Shown one piece after another: positions 8,450 to 21,700 of a stretch of 64,000 nucleotides of DNA. The DNA comes from a virus: IMG/VR virus record IMGVR_UViG_3300005582_000006, positions 1-64,000 of that record; one strand, given 5' to 3'. The first letter of the stretch is position 1, and each line of letters opens with the position of its first letter. Below the pieces are notes generated by a model that had not been told where the DNA came from, searched no databases, and saw only the letters and a list, made by a program, of their open reading frames with translations. The position numbers and the translations under genes were made by a program.

Positions 8450-8815
8450 ATGGACATATATTCACAAATGGAAGATGCTTCTAACTTTTCTAAAAAGGAT
8501 GAAGAAAGAAATAGAAAAAAGTACGAAACTGAATCAAAAACAAGATTGCAAAAAATTATAACTACTAAGCTAAGAACATCATTTATTGGTGCTCTTTCTT
8601 CTTTTGAACAAAACTTCGGAGAGATTTGGGGATATGGAATAAGTGAAGCTGATTTAACTGACAAACAAAGAAAGTGGAGGGAACTATGGGATCTGTGTAG
8701 AACAAATGTTTTGAATAATGGCAATCATCAAATTAGATCTTGCGAAAATGAGATAATGCAGTATATTGTTTATTGGAACAGACACCAGAATATTCTTAAG
8801 CAAAAGGAGGATTAG
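8450..8815 (+). CDS. Putative small tail assembly protein
   Basis: This encodes 121 residues from the ATG at 8450 (MDIYSQMED), which has a strong GGAGGT ribosome-binding site; a longer in-frame start at 8432 overlaps the previous gene and lacks such a site. The protein is charged and helical (KKDEERNRKKYETES), with a Trp-containing middle. It ends 2 bases before the next start. Position suggests a tail-assembly chaperone partner of the upstream protein. No slippery heptamer is visible in the overlap, so the two appear to be made separately, not by a G/GT-type frameshift. Confidence 0.55.
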   Translation: MDIYSQMEDASNFSKKDEERNRKKYETESKTRLQKIITTKLRTSFIGALSSFEQNFGEIWGYGISEADLTDKQRKWRELWDLCRTNVLNNGNHQIRSCENEIMQYIVYWNRHQNILKQKED

Positions 8816-8817
8816 TT

Positions 8818-9690
8818 ATGAGTGTCACAAATAAGAAACAGTTTAAGGTGACTTTGGATAGTAAAGAAGTCGAACTTTGTGTTGTTCGACCTAATGTTAA
8901 GCAAAGGCAAGAAGGGCAAAAGATTTACAATAAGGCATTTAGAGATGCCGTTGAATCTGGTGCAATTCTTCGTGGTAAAGTCAATAATGTTATGCGAGAG
9001 CAGAATCTTTGGGATGATAACAAAGAAGCTGAATATCGTAAATTATTGGAAAAAATTAATGGGGCAGAAAGGAAGATTAAGTCTGGCGGTATTAAACTCA
9101 ATCAGGCTAAGGACTTAGCTCTTGAAATGAGGAAAGATCGTGCGGAACTTAGAGCTTTAACCTCTGAGCGATCATCCCTAGATAATAATACTGCTGAAGG
9201 TCAAGCAGATAATGCCCAATTCAATTACTGGGTTAGTTCATGTACGGTGTATTCAGAGACAGGGAAAACATATTTTAGTAATTATGAAGATTACTTAAAT
9301 AGAGATGACGATCCAGCAACTGGACAGGCAGCAGGAAGCCTTGCTATGTTGCTTTATAATCTTGATCCAGATTATGAAAAGAAACTACCTGAGAACCAGT
9401 TTTTAGCTAAATACAACTTTGTGGATGAAGAGTTGCATTTAGTTGATAAGACAGGGCGAAGGGTTGATTCTGAGGGTAGGCTAGTCAATAAGGATGGTAG
9501 GTATATTAGTGAGGCTGGTGAACTCATTGATATTCATGGTAATCGAGTTAACGAGGAAGGAGATTATGTTGTTGAATTCTCTCCGTTCCTTGATGACGAA
9601 GGTAAGCCAATCGAAGAAAAGATTGAGACTGTCAAAACAACGGCAGCACCAGAAATTGTTGTTGAAGCAGCTAAAGTTCCTGCTGAATAA
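8818..9690 (+). CDS. Putative tail assembly protein with C-terminal glycine heptads
   Basis: This encodes 290 residues and starts behind AAAAGGAGG. Residues 1-135 are helical and charged (AFRDAVESGAILRGK, DRAELRALTSERSS), like proteins found just upstream of tape measure genes. Residues 213-254 comprise six exact 7-residue units of the form G-x-x-[V/I/L]-x-x-x (GRRVDSE, GRLVNKD, GRYISEA, GELIDIH, GNRVNEE, GDYVVEF), suggesting a small beta-repeat. Codon use is less AT-biased than neighbours (CGT/CGA Arg, GGT Gly), consistent with strong expression, and a terminator follows. A chaperone or tape-measure-associated role is inferred. Confidence 0.55.
   Translation: MSVTNKKQFKVTLDSKEVELCVVRPNVKQRQEGQKIYNKAFRDAVESGAILRGKVNNVMREQNLWDDNKEAEYRKLLEKINGAERKIKSGGIKLNQAKDLALEMRKDRAELRALTSERSSLDNNTAEGQADNAQFNYWVSSCTVYSETGKTYFSNYEDYLNRDDDPATGQAAGSLAMLLYNLDPDYEKKLPENQFLAKYNFVDEELHLVDKTGRRVDSEGRLVNKDGRYISEAGELIDIHGNRVNEEGDYVVEFSPFLDDEGKPIEEKIETVKTTAAPEIVVEAAKVPAE
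9456..9581 (+). repeat. Six 7-residue glycine repeats (coding)
   Basis: Six consecutive 21-base units encode Gly-x-x-hydrophobic-x-x-x heptads in the C-terminal part of the 290-residue protein. The DNA words are diverged, so the repeat is conserved at protein level. Confidence 0.8.
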
Positions 9691-9722
9691 GTCAAGAACT
9701 AAACGGACAGTATCGCATAGAT

Positions 9723-9772
9723 GGGCAGGGTTTAATCGTAGAAGTAACTACGCTTATGCTCTGCCCTTTTTT
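9723..9772 (+). terminator. Rho-independent terminator with nested hairpin
   Basis: GGGCAG (9723-9728) pairs with CTGCCC (9761-9766), followed by a six-T tract. Inside the loop CGTAG (9737-9741) pairs with CTACG (9748-9752), giving a stacked two-stem structure. It separates the tail-assembly genes from the tape measure gene. Confidence 0.85.
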
Positions 9773-9786
9773 ATTGAGGTATAAAA

Positions 9787-12700
9787 ATGGCTTTTAATCT
9801 GACTGCCAATTTAAATGTTGCTGTAAATAGTGGTGCTTTAAAAGCAGCAGCCAATCAAATAAATAGCACATTAGGAAGTGTGAACAGTTTAAAAATAGGA
9901 ACAAATTCTGCAACATTTGCTTCTCTTACTCCATTAAAAACTCAGCTTTCTGAGGTTACTAATTCCATAGAAAATTTTGGTAGGCAAGCTGGCTTTGCTG
10001 CTAAAAGATTTGCTGCATTTGCTGTGACTGCTGGTTCAATTATTACTTTCACTAACAACATTAGAGAAGCACTTTCTGCTGCTGTAGATTTTGATAGAGA
10101 GATGATTAGGCTAAGACAAGTCTCTGGAGATACGGCACAAGATGTTGCTGCTGTAGGTGAACAAATAACAGGTTTGTCTAAGGGTTTGGGTGTTTCAAGT
10201 AAAGATTTAGTTGGTGTAGCAGTAGTTTTAAAACAAGCTAACTTAACTCTTTCCGAAACTAAAGATGCTCTAGAGGCAATGGCACAAGCTGCTTTAGCAC
10301 CAAACTTTGATAACCTCAAAGATACGACTGAAGGTGCTATTGCTATCATGAAGCAGTTTAAGGTCGAGGCAAAGGATCTTGGTTCAGCTTTAGGTTCTGT
10401 TAATGCTGTAGCTGGCGAGTTTGCTGTTGAAGCATCAGATATTATTGAGGCGATTAGAAAGACAGGGGGTGCTTTTAAAGCTGCTGGTGGTAATTTAAAT
10501 GAGCTTATAGCCTTATTTACATCAGTACGACAAACGACAAGAGAAAGTGCCGAAAGTATTGGTACTGGCTTAAGAACTATATTTACACGAATACAAAGAA
10601 ATGATACGGCTAATGCCTTAAAAGAAATTGGTATAAATCTTAGGTATACCGCAGATGAAGCTAAAGCTTTAGGAGATGTTGGTTTAGAACAGCAATTTGT
10701 TGGTCCATACGAAGCTATTAAAAGGTTGTCCTCTGGACTTTCTGAACTAAGGTCAACAGATCCCCGATTTAGTGCCATTGTTGAGCAATTAGGTGGTTAT
10801 AGGCAGATCAGTAAGGTTATCCCACTTATTCAAGAATTTGCTACTGCACAGAAGGCATTAGGGGTAGCTCAAGCTGGTAGTGTGTCTTTGGCTGTTAATG
10901 CTGGTCAAGCACAGGATGCTCTTGCTGTAAAACTACAGAAGTTGAAGGAAAGCTTTTTTGAGGTTGGTAGAAGTATTGTTAATAGCCCTGGCTTTAGAAG
11001 TTTGGCTGATACATTCATTGGTGCTGCCACTTCGGTCTTGTCATTAATCAATTCACTTAAAGGTTTACTCCCATTATTTACTGCTCTCGCTGCTGTAAAA
11101 ATTGGTCAAAGTATTGGTTCTTTTGCCACAGGTTTTGTAAAAGGTGCTGGTGCAGATAATTCTTCTGCAAGAACAAATAAAAAAGCAGATGGCGGTTTTC
11201 TTAGGATGAGAACAGGGGGCATAGTGCCAGGGAGTGGAACTGGGGATAAAGTGCCAGCTTTGCTTGAGCCAGGTGAGTTGGTTGTGCCAAGGAGTCAAGT
11301 AAGAAGAACTAAATACTATAAAGCTGGTCCTGTAAAATTAGAAAAAGTAGGAGGTAAAAAAGATACATCGTCAATAAATACTCTGATTAATAATGATCTA
11401 GACAAAATGTTAAATAAAGAAGACACAATTTATATGGAAGTTGTAGAAAAAAAACAAAAATTATTAAGCGATGAACATAAAAAAGATATTTATTCTTCAT
11501 ATCGTTTGGAAGATTCAGATGCTGAATTGTATTCTGATCCAAATTTTCGACCAATAATGTACGCTTCTGACAACACAAAACCAAAAACAGTAATATCAAC
11601 AGCAGAAGCATTAGAGAAATATAAAACACAAAATCCAAAATTTAAAGAATTATCGATAGATTACTTAAAAAATTTAAAGAGAAAGATTGCTCCAGCAGAA
11701 GCTGCATGGGGGAAAAAATTTGAAAATATTACTCTTGAAAAATACAGTAGTACTATTCAAGCAGCTACAAGACCGACAATAAATGGCAAAATGGTTGCCG
11801 AAAGCACTTATCCAGTAGACACTGAAACAATAAGTCCTAGAAAAAGGAAATATGGAGACATTAAATTTAAAACTAGCAAAGAAGAAAATAATCATTTGTT
11901 AAGTAAACAATTAAGAGCAAAATTGTATTATAAAAAACCTGAAAAATTAGGCTTTAGTAAAAAACTAGGAGATAATGTTGATTTAGGATTATTTGAATAC
12001 TATGGTTCATATGATACAAAACAAAAAGGCAAAACCATACTAGGAGCAAAAGGAGATTTTTTACAATCATTACAAGATTTGCACAATCAAACAAAACCAA
12101 AACTTGCTCTAGGTGGACCAATCCCTCGCCAAAGATTCATGAATGGCAATAGTGTAGGACCAAAACCATTTCCACCAAATTTTTCCCCCGAAGAAATTTT
12201 AAATTTGGTCAAGGGCGTTATTCATACAGATGAAGTGATAAAGGGTGCATTTAGAGTTGCTGCAAAAATAAATCATCCAGACAAGAATCCTACTGCTAAA
12301 CCTAATGGCAACATGGAAAGAGTAAATGCTGCTCTTAGGACTTTATTAGATAGAAACATTCTTATAAGAGCAAGGGCTGAAGCTGGTCCAAAGACCACAG
12401 ATAATACTAGACGAAATACCTCACCACCACCGCCACCAAAAAGAAATGCTCAATCAGAAGATCAAATTTTTAGGGCTGTTTTTGGCGATGCTCCAACTAA
12501 AGACGAAGCAAGAAGTCAATGGAAAGGCACAAATCCAGAGACATTTACCAAACCAAATAGATTTGATAGTTTTGAAGCAGTTAGAAATGCTAGTCAATTT
12601 AGAGAAAAAGAAGAAGCAGCTAAAACAATGAACGCTTCTTCTGCATATAGTGACAGGCTAAGAAAAGCAAAAAGAGGATATGCTAATGGTGGAGATGTAG

Positions 12701-15700
12701 TTAGACAGAAATTTGCTAGTGGTAAGTTTGTTGCTAAAGATACAAAAGGAAATATTGTTCGTGATAGTGTTGATGGTGCAGACGAAGTTGAAATGGCTGC
12801 AAAGATTAGGCAGATGGGATACTTTGTTATATCTCTTGAGCTTGTTGCTGCCAAAAAAGCCTCACAACAAAAACTACAAGAAAGACAAGACAGAAGAGAT
12901 CAAGCAAAAGAAAGAGCGAAAGAACTTAGAAGATATTGGAATATGAATGAGACAGACACAGGTGACATTAATACATCTAGACCTCCAAAAAGAGGTAACA
13001 GTCTTGCAATAGAAGAATCAGAAAGACGAGAAGAAAATGCTAAAGGAATTGTTTTGTCTGGACCAAGTGGTGCTATTGCTGGAGGTATTACTGGTGCTGT
13101 TAGTGGTGCTCTTCTTGGTAATATTCCGGGGGCATTTATTGGTGGCACTTTAGGATTTGGTGCTGGAGCAGTTGGCGGTATGATGTATGACAAATCAAGA
13201 AAATCAGAAGATGAAAAAAATAAAGGTTTGGCTAGATTTTCTTATCAAGACGAACAGGGCAAAAAAGGAATTATTCCTGCTAGAGATAAAGAAGAAGCAA
13301 TAAGAAGATTGTCTTTTGATCGTATTACACCAACAAATATGCGGAGAGTTGCACCAGAAAGATCTTGGGGTGAATATCTCGAACAAAAAAGAAATGATAT
13401 TTTTGGTATAAAAAAAGCATCAATAGAAGAGACAAATAGGGAATCTCGTAGCCGTGAAAGAAAATTTAGTAAAAGCATAGGCAAAGGAGATGCCCCACCA
13501 ATAATGGTAAGGAAACCATCTAAAAAGACCAAAGAATCTAAAAAATATAGTGAAGATATATACAAGCCACTTCCTGCATTAGCATTAGATCCAACTTTAG
13601 GAAAATCAGTAGCAATCACAAAAGAAATGATGGAAGAAAGAAAAAAGGCTAGGGGTTTTGCTTCTGGTGGATTAGTACCAGGAACTGGCAATTCTGACAC
13701 AGTTCCAATGGACTTAGACGAAGGTTCGTTTGTAATTAAAAAGTCTTCAGTTAATAGCATAGGCATTGATAATTTAGCTAATGCTCACAAATTTGCATCT
13801 GGTGGTAAAGTTCCTGCATTACTCACGCCAGGTGAATATGTATATAGCCCTAGCGAAGCAAAGAAAATTGGTGCTAATAAACTTCATCAAATGAATAGTT
13901 TTGCAAAATTTAAAAAAGGTGGTGAAGTTGGTAATAGTATAGTTAGTGATACATTTTTAAATAGCCCAAACAACTTAAAGAAAATACTTTTAACATTAGT
14001 TGATCAAATAATGGAGTCAGATCCAGAAATATCAAAAAAAGATGCAAAAGCAGAAGCCACAAGAATTGTAAGTGAAATAAAAGTTCAAAATCAAACATCA
14101 AATCAAGCAATTGGAAATGTTGCTAGAGCAGATCAAGATATATCGGCAGAAAAATCAAATATTGGTGTTTTTAATAAAGAACTAAAGGGTTTTGGTAAAA
14201 CACTATCTACTTTAGGTAAAGAAGCAACTAGTTTAGCGGAAGCACTTCAGAAGAATACAGATGCAGCAGATGCTTCATATACTGCTGAATTAGAATTAAG
14301 GGCAAAGGGTACAGCAATAGTAGCTGCTAGAGATGCAAAAGTAGCAGCAGGACAAGATTTAACTAAAGAAAATACAAGGGTTGGATCTGCACAAACAAAA
14401 GTAAATGAATTAAAAGATAAAAAGAAAGACATGGAAGAGGCTAGACAAGCAAAAATAGATGCAGCAGATCAAAGAATTGCAGCAGCAGAACAAGCAAAAA
14501 TCACAAAAGAAGCTCAACCAGTAGATTTAACTCAAGAAAATAAAAGAGTTGTTTCAGCAAAACAAAAAGTCGATGATTTAAAGCAAAAAAAGAAGGACAT
14601 GCAAGAAGCGAAGCAAGCAAAAATTGATGCAGCGAGTCAAAGACTTGCAGAAGCAGAAGAAGCAAAAAGATTAAAATCTCAACAGCCAGTAAACTTAAAA
14701 AGTGAAACTGCAAAAGTTGGAAATATTACCGGAAGAATTTCTGTTCTAGAAGCAAGAAAAAAATCTAAATTAGATGCTGGTGAATCAGTTAGAGTTGTGA
14801 ATGCACAAATAGCAGAAGCAAAAAGACAAAGAGATGTATTGACAAAACAGATGGCAGATAAAACTGCTGCTGGACCTAACACAAAAAAAGAACAAGAAGA
14901 AATTGATAAAGCAAAAGAGGAATTAGCAAAAGCTAGTAAGCCATTAAAAACAAAAAACATAGACACAAAAATAATGAGAGCAGAAGATGCTCTTACGCAA
15001 GCTACTACTGCAAGAGACAACAAAGTTCCTAACACAAAAAAAGAACAGGAAGAAATCGATAAGGCGAAAGCAGAAAAATTGGAAGCTGAAAAACCATTAA
15101 AATCAAAAGCAATAGATGCAAAAATAACAAAAGCTGAAAGTGCTTTGACTACAGCAACAAACGCAAGAGATACCAAGGCAAGAACGGCAGTAGACACATC
15201 AAAAGAAGATGCACAAATTTTAAAGTTAAATCAAGATTATCAAAAACTTCTTGATGATAGAAATACAAATGCTCAAAATAGAGTGGCAATAGAAAATAGC
15301 ATTACTGCTGTTGGAACTAAACAATTAAATGTTCAAAATGAAATTTTAAAGACAGAACAAAACATAAAAGATGCAGAATCAAACATACAAAAAGCCGAAA
15401 CAGCAAAAGCAGCAGCAAAAGCATCAGGGGAAAAGGCCACTAGATCATTTCAAGTAAATGCAAAGGGTGAGATTGTAAATGAAAAAGGAAGGCCAATTGG
15501 ACAAACAAAGCCAATAACTACACCTGATTCAATAAAGCAAATTTCAAAACAAAGAGAAAAAGAATACGCTAAACAAAATGATGGTAAAGCCCCTAGAAAA
15601 AGCGAAAGAGAAGATATAAGAAGTGGAATAGTTAATGAATATAGAGTAGCAACAGAAAAACAACTTAGAGCAAAAGCACAAAAAGAAGGAAAACCTGTTA

Positions 15701-18700
15701 GCGAATTGCAAATCCAGTCTATGACTGATCAATACACTAAGCAGTTTGCTCAAGGAAAAAGAGGGGCAGTTTTTAATAAACAAGGTGAAGTAACAGGAGA
15801 TAAGTCTTTAGGATCAAAATTAATTAAAGGTGGAGATTATAAAGAAAGTGGCGATTTAACATTCCAAGGTAAGGTAAAAGATTTTGGAAGTAGAGCACTT
15901 TTTGGTTCAAAACGGACTGATTTTGAAGCTGGTTCAGAAGGAGAGAGACAGTTTAAACAAGATAGAGCATCTGGTTACGCCAATAGAATAACAACTGCTG
16001 CTGTTGGTGGATCTTTACTTGCTTCTGGAATGAGAGCAGAAGCACCAGAAGTTTCTTCTCTTGCAAAAGCAAATGAACAAGGAGTAGTTGTTGAAGATAA
16101 AGCACAGCAAGAAGCTTATAGGTCCACACTTCAATTTGCTGGTGCTATTGAAAAAGCTGGAACATATGCTGCTACTACTGCTACCGCTTTTTCGGCACTT
16201 GGGCCAGTAGGTACTCTTGTAGGCGGTGCTTTAGGTGCATTTGTTGGATTAATAAAAGGTTATGCTGATGGCACTAAAGAAGCAGAGGCACAAATAAGAG
16301 AAGTAAAGTTAGGTGCTGCACTAACAGGATTGCAAGGAACATTTGATAAATTAAATACTGGTTTAAGAACTTTTGATGATACTATTGCCGAATCAATTGC
16401 AGCAAATCAAAAAATTATTACTGAAGCAAACGCTGGAAAAGCATTCGTTGAAGCTGGTGGAGAGAAAAGTGGTTTTGATAGATTAATATCTGGAATTACT
16501 GGTGGCGGTTTTGGTGGATTTGATGTTAAAAAATTCAACGAATTAAATTCAAAAAGTCAAAAAGAAGCTGGTGCTGCACAAATAGTTCCACTTACGAACA
16601 TTTTAAATAAACAAGCCGAACAACTTGGTTCTAGTGCAGTAAGACAGGCTGGTGGAAATGCTGGAACATTAGACTATAAAGATTTTGCAGCATCATTAGA
16701 TACCAAATTAACTAGTGGCGGTGGTGGATTTAATAATGCACAAATACAAAAAATTGCTAATGCAAGAAATGTAAGCTTTGATGATGTTAAAAAAGAAATT
16801 GTAAAAGTAATGAAAGATTCTTTTAAAGCTGCACAATTAGAAAAAACTCAAAAAGAAGCAGTAACTGTAAATCAAAGATCTATAAATTCTATGGCATTAT
16901 TATCAGAAGCAGTTGTTGCTGCTGCTAATTCGGTAGAAAGTTTCTCTAATAGGTTAAGCACAAATGAGTCATTTTTTAGTGGCGGTATTGGATCAACAAA
17001 AGTAACTGGAATTTCTAATCAGTTTGATCAAAAATCAACTCCAGACTTTAATTCTTTTAATTCTGCCGTTTCTAAACTTTCTGATTCACTTGGAACTTAT
17101 GGCAATGAATTTAAGACTCAAGGAAATGCGATTAATGCAGCTTCACAAGCATTGCCTTCATTACTTGCTGGTGCAATAGAAGATCCTGTTGGTGGTCAAG
17201 ATATAGCCGTACAAATAGCTGCTGGTTTAAGAGAAGCTTTAAGTGCTCAAGGTATTAGTGGGGCTGGAGCAGATAGAGTCGTAAGTTCTGTTGCTGGAAA
17301 TGTATCTGGACAAGAATACACAAAGCTACTTGCTGAAGCTGGTGGCGATGTATCTAAAGTTGCAGAAAAACTACTTGGCAATATAAAAGACCCATTTTTA
17401 AATGCAGCTAAAGATATAAGTCAAAGATTAGAAAATGCAAGTAATCAATACATTAGTGGTTTAGAAAATTTAGCTCAAAGACAAAAACAAATTGGCGAAT
17501 CGTTTAAAAACTTAGAAAGTGCAAAACTACAGAGAGATAAGTTTACAGCAGAGACTGTTGCTACAAATGCTGGTTTGCCATCACAAGCAGGGAATTTGAT
17601 TTCAGTAGATAGACAAATGCAAGGCTTTAGAACAAATCAAGAAAGACTTACTGGAACCAAAGGAGCAGAAGCACAGGACTCCAGAGTAATTGGAGATAAC
17701 TTAAAAAGAACGCAAGAAAGAATTAGGGAATTAGAACCCAAAGTACAGAATGCTTCTGGTGCAGAAGGTGGTGGGGCTGCATTTAGAGGTGCAGCATCTG
17801 AGTTAGTTAAATTAAAATCAGAAGCTTCAAATTTGCAAGAGTCATTAAAGAATTTGGCAGATCAATCAAACAATCTTGCTATTTTGGAAGGCAAACTTGG
17901 TCAAGTAAGACAAGAAAGAGATAATGAAACTCAAAGAGGAAAAGAGTTTTTAACGGCAGATCCAAAAGAAAGACAAAAAATATTAAGAGATAGAGTTCAA
18001 GGACAAGGACTACTTAAACAAGCACAAGCTCAAGGTGGAAATGTAAGTAATTTTAGTTCTGGACAAAACAAAGCACTTTTTGCATTCTTAGATAGTTTTG
18101 GTCCAGTTGGAAAAGATATTGCAGACAACATTGTGCGTAATACTACTGGTTTAGGGAAAAAGAAACCAGAAGAAGATATGTTAGTTGGAAAATTAGCCAA
18201 AGTATATGACGAGCAAGTAAAAGCAAATCAAGAGTTAATTGGTAATCAAAGAAGTTTACAGACTGATTATTTTTCTCAGTTGACAAAACAAAATACTACA
18301 TTTTATTCAAACCTAGATAAATTTATTGCTGGCATGGAAAAAAGTCAAGTTCAAGATGAAAAAAATAGAGAAGTTGCAAAGTCTGCAAAAATAAAAGATG
18401 TTCAAGAAAAAAGTGGTTTTCTTAGAGAAGCTGGAGTAACTGATGAAAATCTAAAAGATGTTAATGCAAATAAAGGAAAAATATCAGAAGTAATAAAAGC
18501 AAGAGAAGCAGCAAAAGAAGAGGAAAAAAGATCTGTAAATATTAATGAGTCAATGAGAGAAGGTGATTTCGCACAATCTCTAGGAAGATCATTCACTAAA
18601 GATGCAAGAGAAGCAGATGCAGCAAAAGAAATTGGATCAAAAGGAGAAACATTAAATGACATACTTTCAAAAATAGGATTGACAGGAAAACAAAGCTCTC

Positions 18701-21700
18701 TAGTTCGTGAGCAAGCAACAATTGCTGTAACTCAAAATAAAGATTTAAACATAGAAGAAGCAATAAAAATAGCTATAAGACAAGTATCGGGTCAAACAGT
18801 TAATGATGCAGAAAAAAGAGTGAGTACAGCAGAAAAAGGTGCTGGAGCACTTGGCGTTAATATTGCCAATAAAGCACAAGAACAAGGAATAAGTGCAGAA
18901 AAGTTTGAATCTAGTCTTGCAGCAGTTACCGAATTAAATCAAGGTATTGGGGTAAAACTTACAACGGCAGCAAGTACTGCTACAGCAAATATTGATAGAT
19001 TATCTGCATCCATTAATAGTTTAGGGGCACAACAACAAGGTATTGCTCCAGTTAATGTAAATGCTAATCCTGCACAAGCAATTGGATTTGCAGTTGGTGG
19101 TCCAGCATTTTCCCCAAGAGGAACTGATACTGTTCCAGCAATGTTGACACCAGGAGAATTTGTAGTAAATAGAAGTGCAACACAACGAAATCTCCCACTG
19201 CTTCAATCTATAAATAGTGGAAAAACATCGTATTTAGCAGATGGTGGAGAGGTATTGGGAAAAAGAATAAAAGCATCAGAAGATGTAATGAAAATATGGG
19301 ATACCCCAGGATTAAAACAAGAAGAAAAAATAGCTTCAATTAGAAACATCATAAGCAATAAATATAATTCTCTTAAAGAGTCTTCTTTAACTAATGTTCC
19401 TAATGGAATAGAAGGCGAATCAAGAAAGTCTGCTGCTTCTGCAATATTGCAAGAGGTTATTTCATCTTTATCAATAGGTCAAATTCCAAAAAATGAAAGT
19501 GCTAAAAGGGTAATCGATAGCAATGGTGGAATTGAATCACTTCAAGATTTTGGAAATATTTTTGGTGATTTTAAAAGAAAAGGAGATACAGAAAATTCAC
19601 TAGGTTATAGAACAAAAGAAATAAATGATAATTATGAAAAAATTAAAAAAGAAATGTTAGATGAAAAGTTATTAGATCCAACAGAATCATATGAAAACTT
19701 TAAAAAAGATAATAAATATAATTATGAGTTATTATATAGCAAATATGATCCTGCAAACATAAGGACTGCCCTTAATAGTGTGATGATAGAAGCTGGTAGA
19801 GATGCAACAGTAAAAGAAAAAGTTGTTGCTGGATTACTTGGTGCTGGTTCTGCAATTATTGCTGCTCCTATCGCTATTGGTGGCGTAGCTCTTTCTGGTG
19901 CTGGAGCTTTAGGAGCGAGTATTAGTGGGGCTTCTGTTACTGCTGCTGGAGCTACAACTTATGGACTTGGAAAACTTATAATGTCAGAGTCCGCAGAAGA
20001 AAAAAAGAGAATGGATTTATTTAAATTGGATGCAGCAATAGCAGATCCAATAAACCAAGATAATACACATGGGTATTCTGCTGCTGTTTCAACAGGAGCA
20101 AATATTAAAAAGTTTGCAGATTTAGAAACATTGAATTCAAAAAAAGAATTTGCAGAAGGAATGAAAAGGATAAAAGAAGACTTTAATCATGTTTACAAAT
20201 ATGGAGTTTCTGGAAATGTTAAAACGCCAGGCTGGTGGGGAAAAACAAATGAAGAAAAAATGAATACTGATTTATTAAAAGAAACATGGTATTACAAAGG
20301 AACTAATGGTGGTGCTATAGATGTAGCAAAAGATGGCTATACATGGCCAGGTATTCAAAATTATAGTGGTGAAAAGGTTAATACTTTTATTCAGCCCCTT
20401 ATTGATAAGGCAAATGCTCCAGATCCATCAAACGCACAAAAAATAAAAAATTACTTAAAAAGAAAAAATATATCTGATAAAACATATTTAATTCCAGATG
20501 ATTTAAATGATTTAAATCAATTTATTGTAAATCCAGAATATTTAAAAAGTTTAAATGCTGCTGGCACTAAAGATATAGATGCTAATATAGATGCTAAAAT
20601 ACCACAATATATTGCAACAATAGCAAATTTAAAAGCACAAAAGAAAGACATTGTTTCAGAAAAGAAACAAGAAAATATAGTTGCCAACATTGCAAACGAA
20701 GAAGGCACAACGCCCATAGATACGCAGATAAGAATGGCAGAGAATGAGGTTCTTGCAGCAAGAGGGAATAAAGAATTAGAATCTAAGAAAAAAGCAGAAT
20801 TAGAAATATTAAAACTAAGAAGAACAAGCTATAACCAAACTGGATTAACATCTAATGAAAAGTTAAGAAATGCTTATGGTCAAAATAGACCAGAAATAGA
20901 TAAGAGCTATGTTGAATCTAAAGCTTATCTTACTCAAATAAAAGAAGGAACTGGAGAGAAGTTTGTCGCTACAGATATGGGCAAAGAAGACGAGCTTTTC
21001 TTAAAGAGACAGGGCGATGCAGGAAGATTAGCACAAATAGGTTTAAGAAGAGAAGTGCAAGCTAGTGCTATACTTGGCAAAATGGTAAAGCTAAAAGGTA
21101 TTTTTGCTAAAAATCAAGGCGAAGAATTAAACAAAAAAGAATTTGCTGAAATTGGTAAAGATCCAAATCAATTAATACCTTTAGGCTTAAAAGAATACAA
21201 TAATTTATACAGTGGACAAAAAGGAAGTTTAGCAAAAGAAGACTTTGATAATCCTAAACTTATACTTCCATTCCAAAAAGAAATTGTTGGATCTTTCTTT
21301 AAACAACAAGCAAGCACAAGATCTTTAGCAATAAGTGGTAAGGGTCTTCTTGACTTTATTGATCAATATTCAAACATAAAAGACACTAAGGGTTTTGTTG
21401 AAGCAAAGGTAAAACAAGCTGGACCAGATGCTATACCTTTAGTTGTAAGGGCGATAGAAGAAGGAAAAATAAATGCGTTGAGCGTTCTTAATGCAGCAGC
21501 AGCAAATGTTGGTGGTATAAGCAGAAAGAGCTTAGAAGGTGCTATTGGAAGAAATAAAGACTTTAATCTATTAGATAAGCTCTCCGAAAAACAAGAAGGA
21601 AAAGCACAAAAAATTGTTAAACCATTCTCTGGAATTGATTTTATAGAAGGTGAAGATGGTGCTTATGCAACTATAAAGGCAGTAAGTGGAAAAGGTCAAG

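Noticed and set aside
8395-8460. A programmed frameshift joining the two tail chaperone genes
   Set aside because: No slippery heptamer is visible in the overlap, and the second gene has its own GGAGGT site and ATG.
9942-10778. A 278-residue minus-strand ORF inside the tape measure gene
   Set aside because: It lies wholly inside a confidently called 15 kb gene on the other strand, shows a Ser/Ala/Leu-rich antisense composition, and has no ribosome-binding site.
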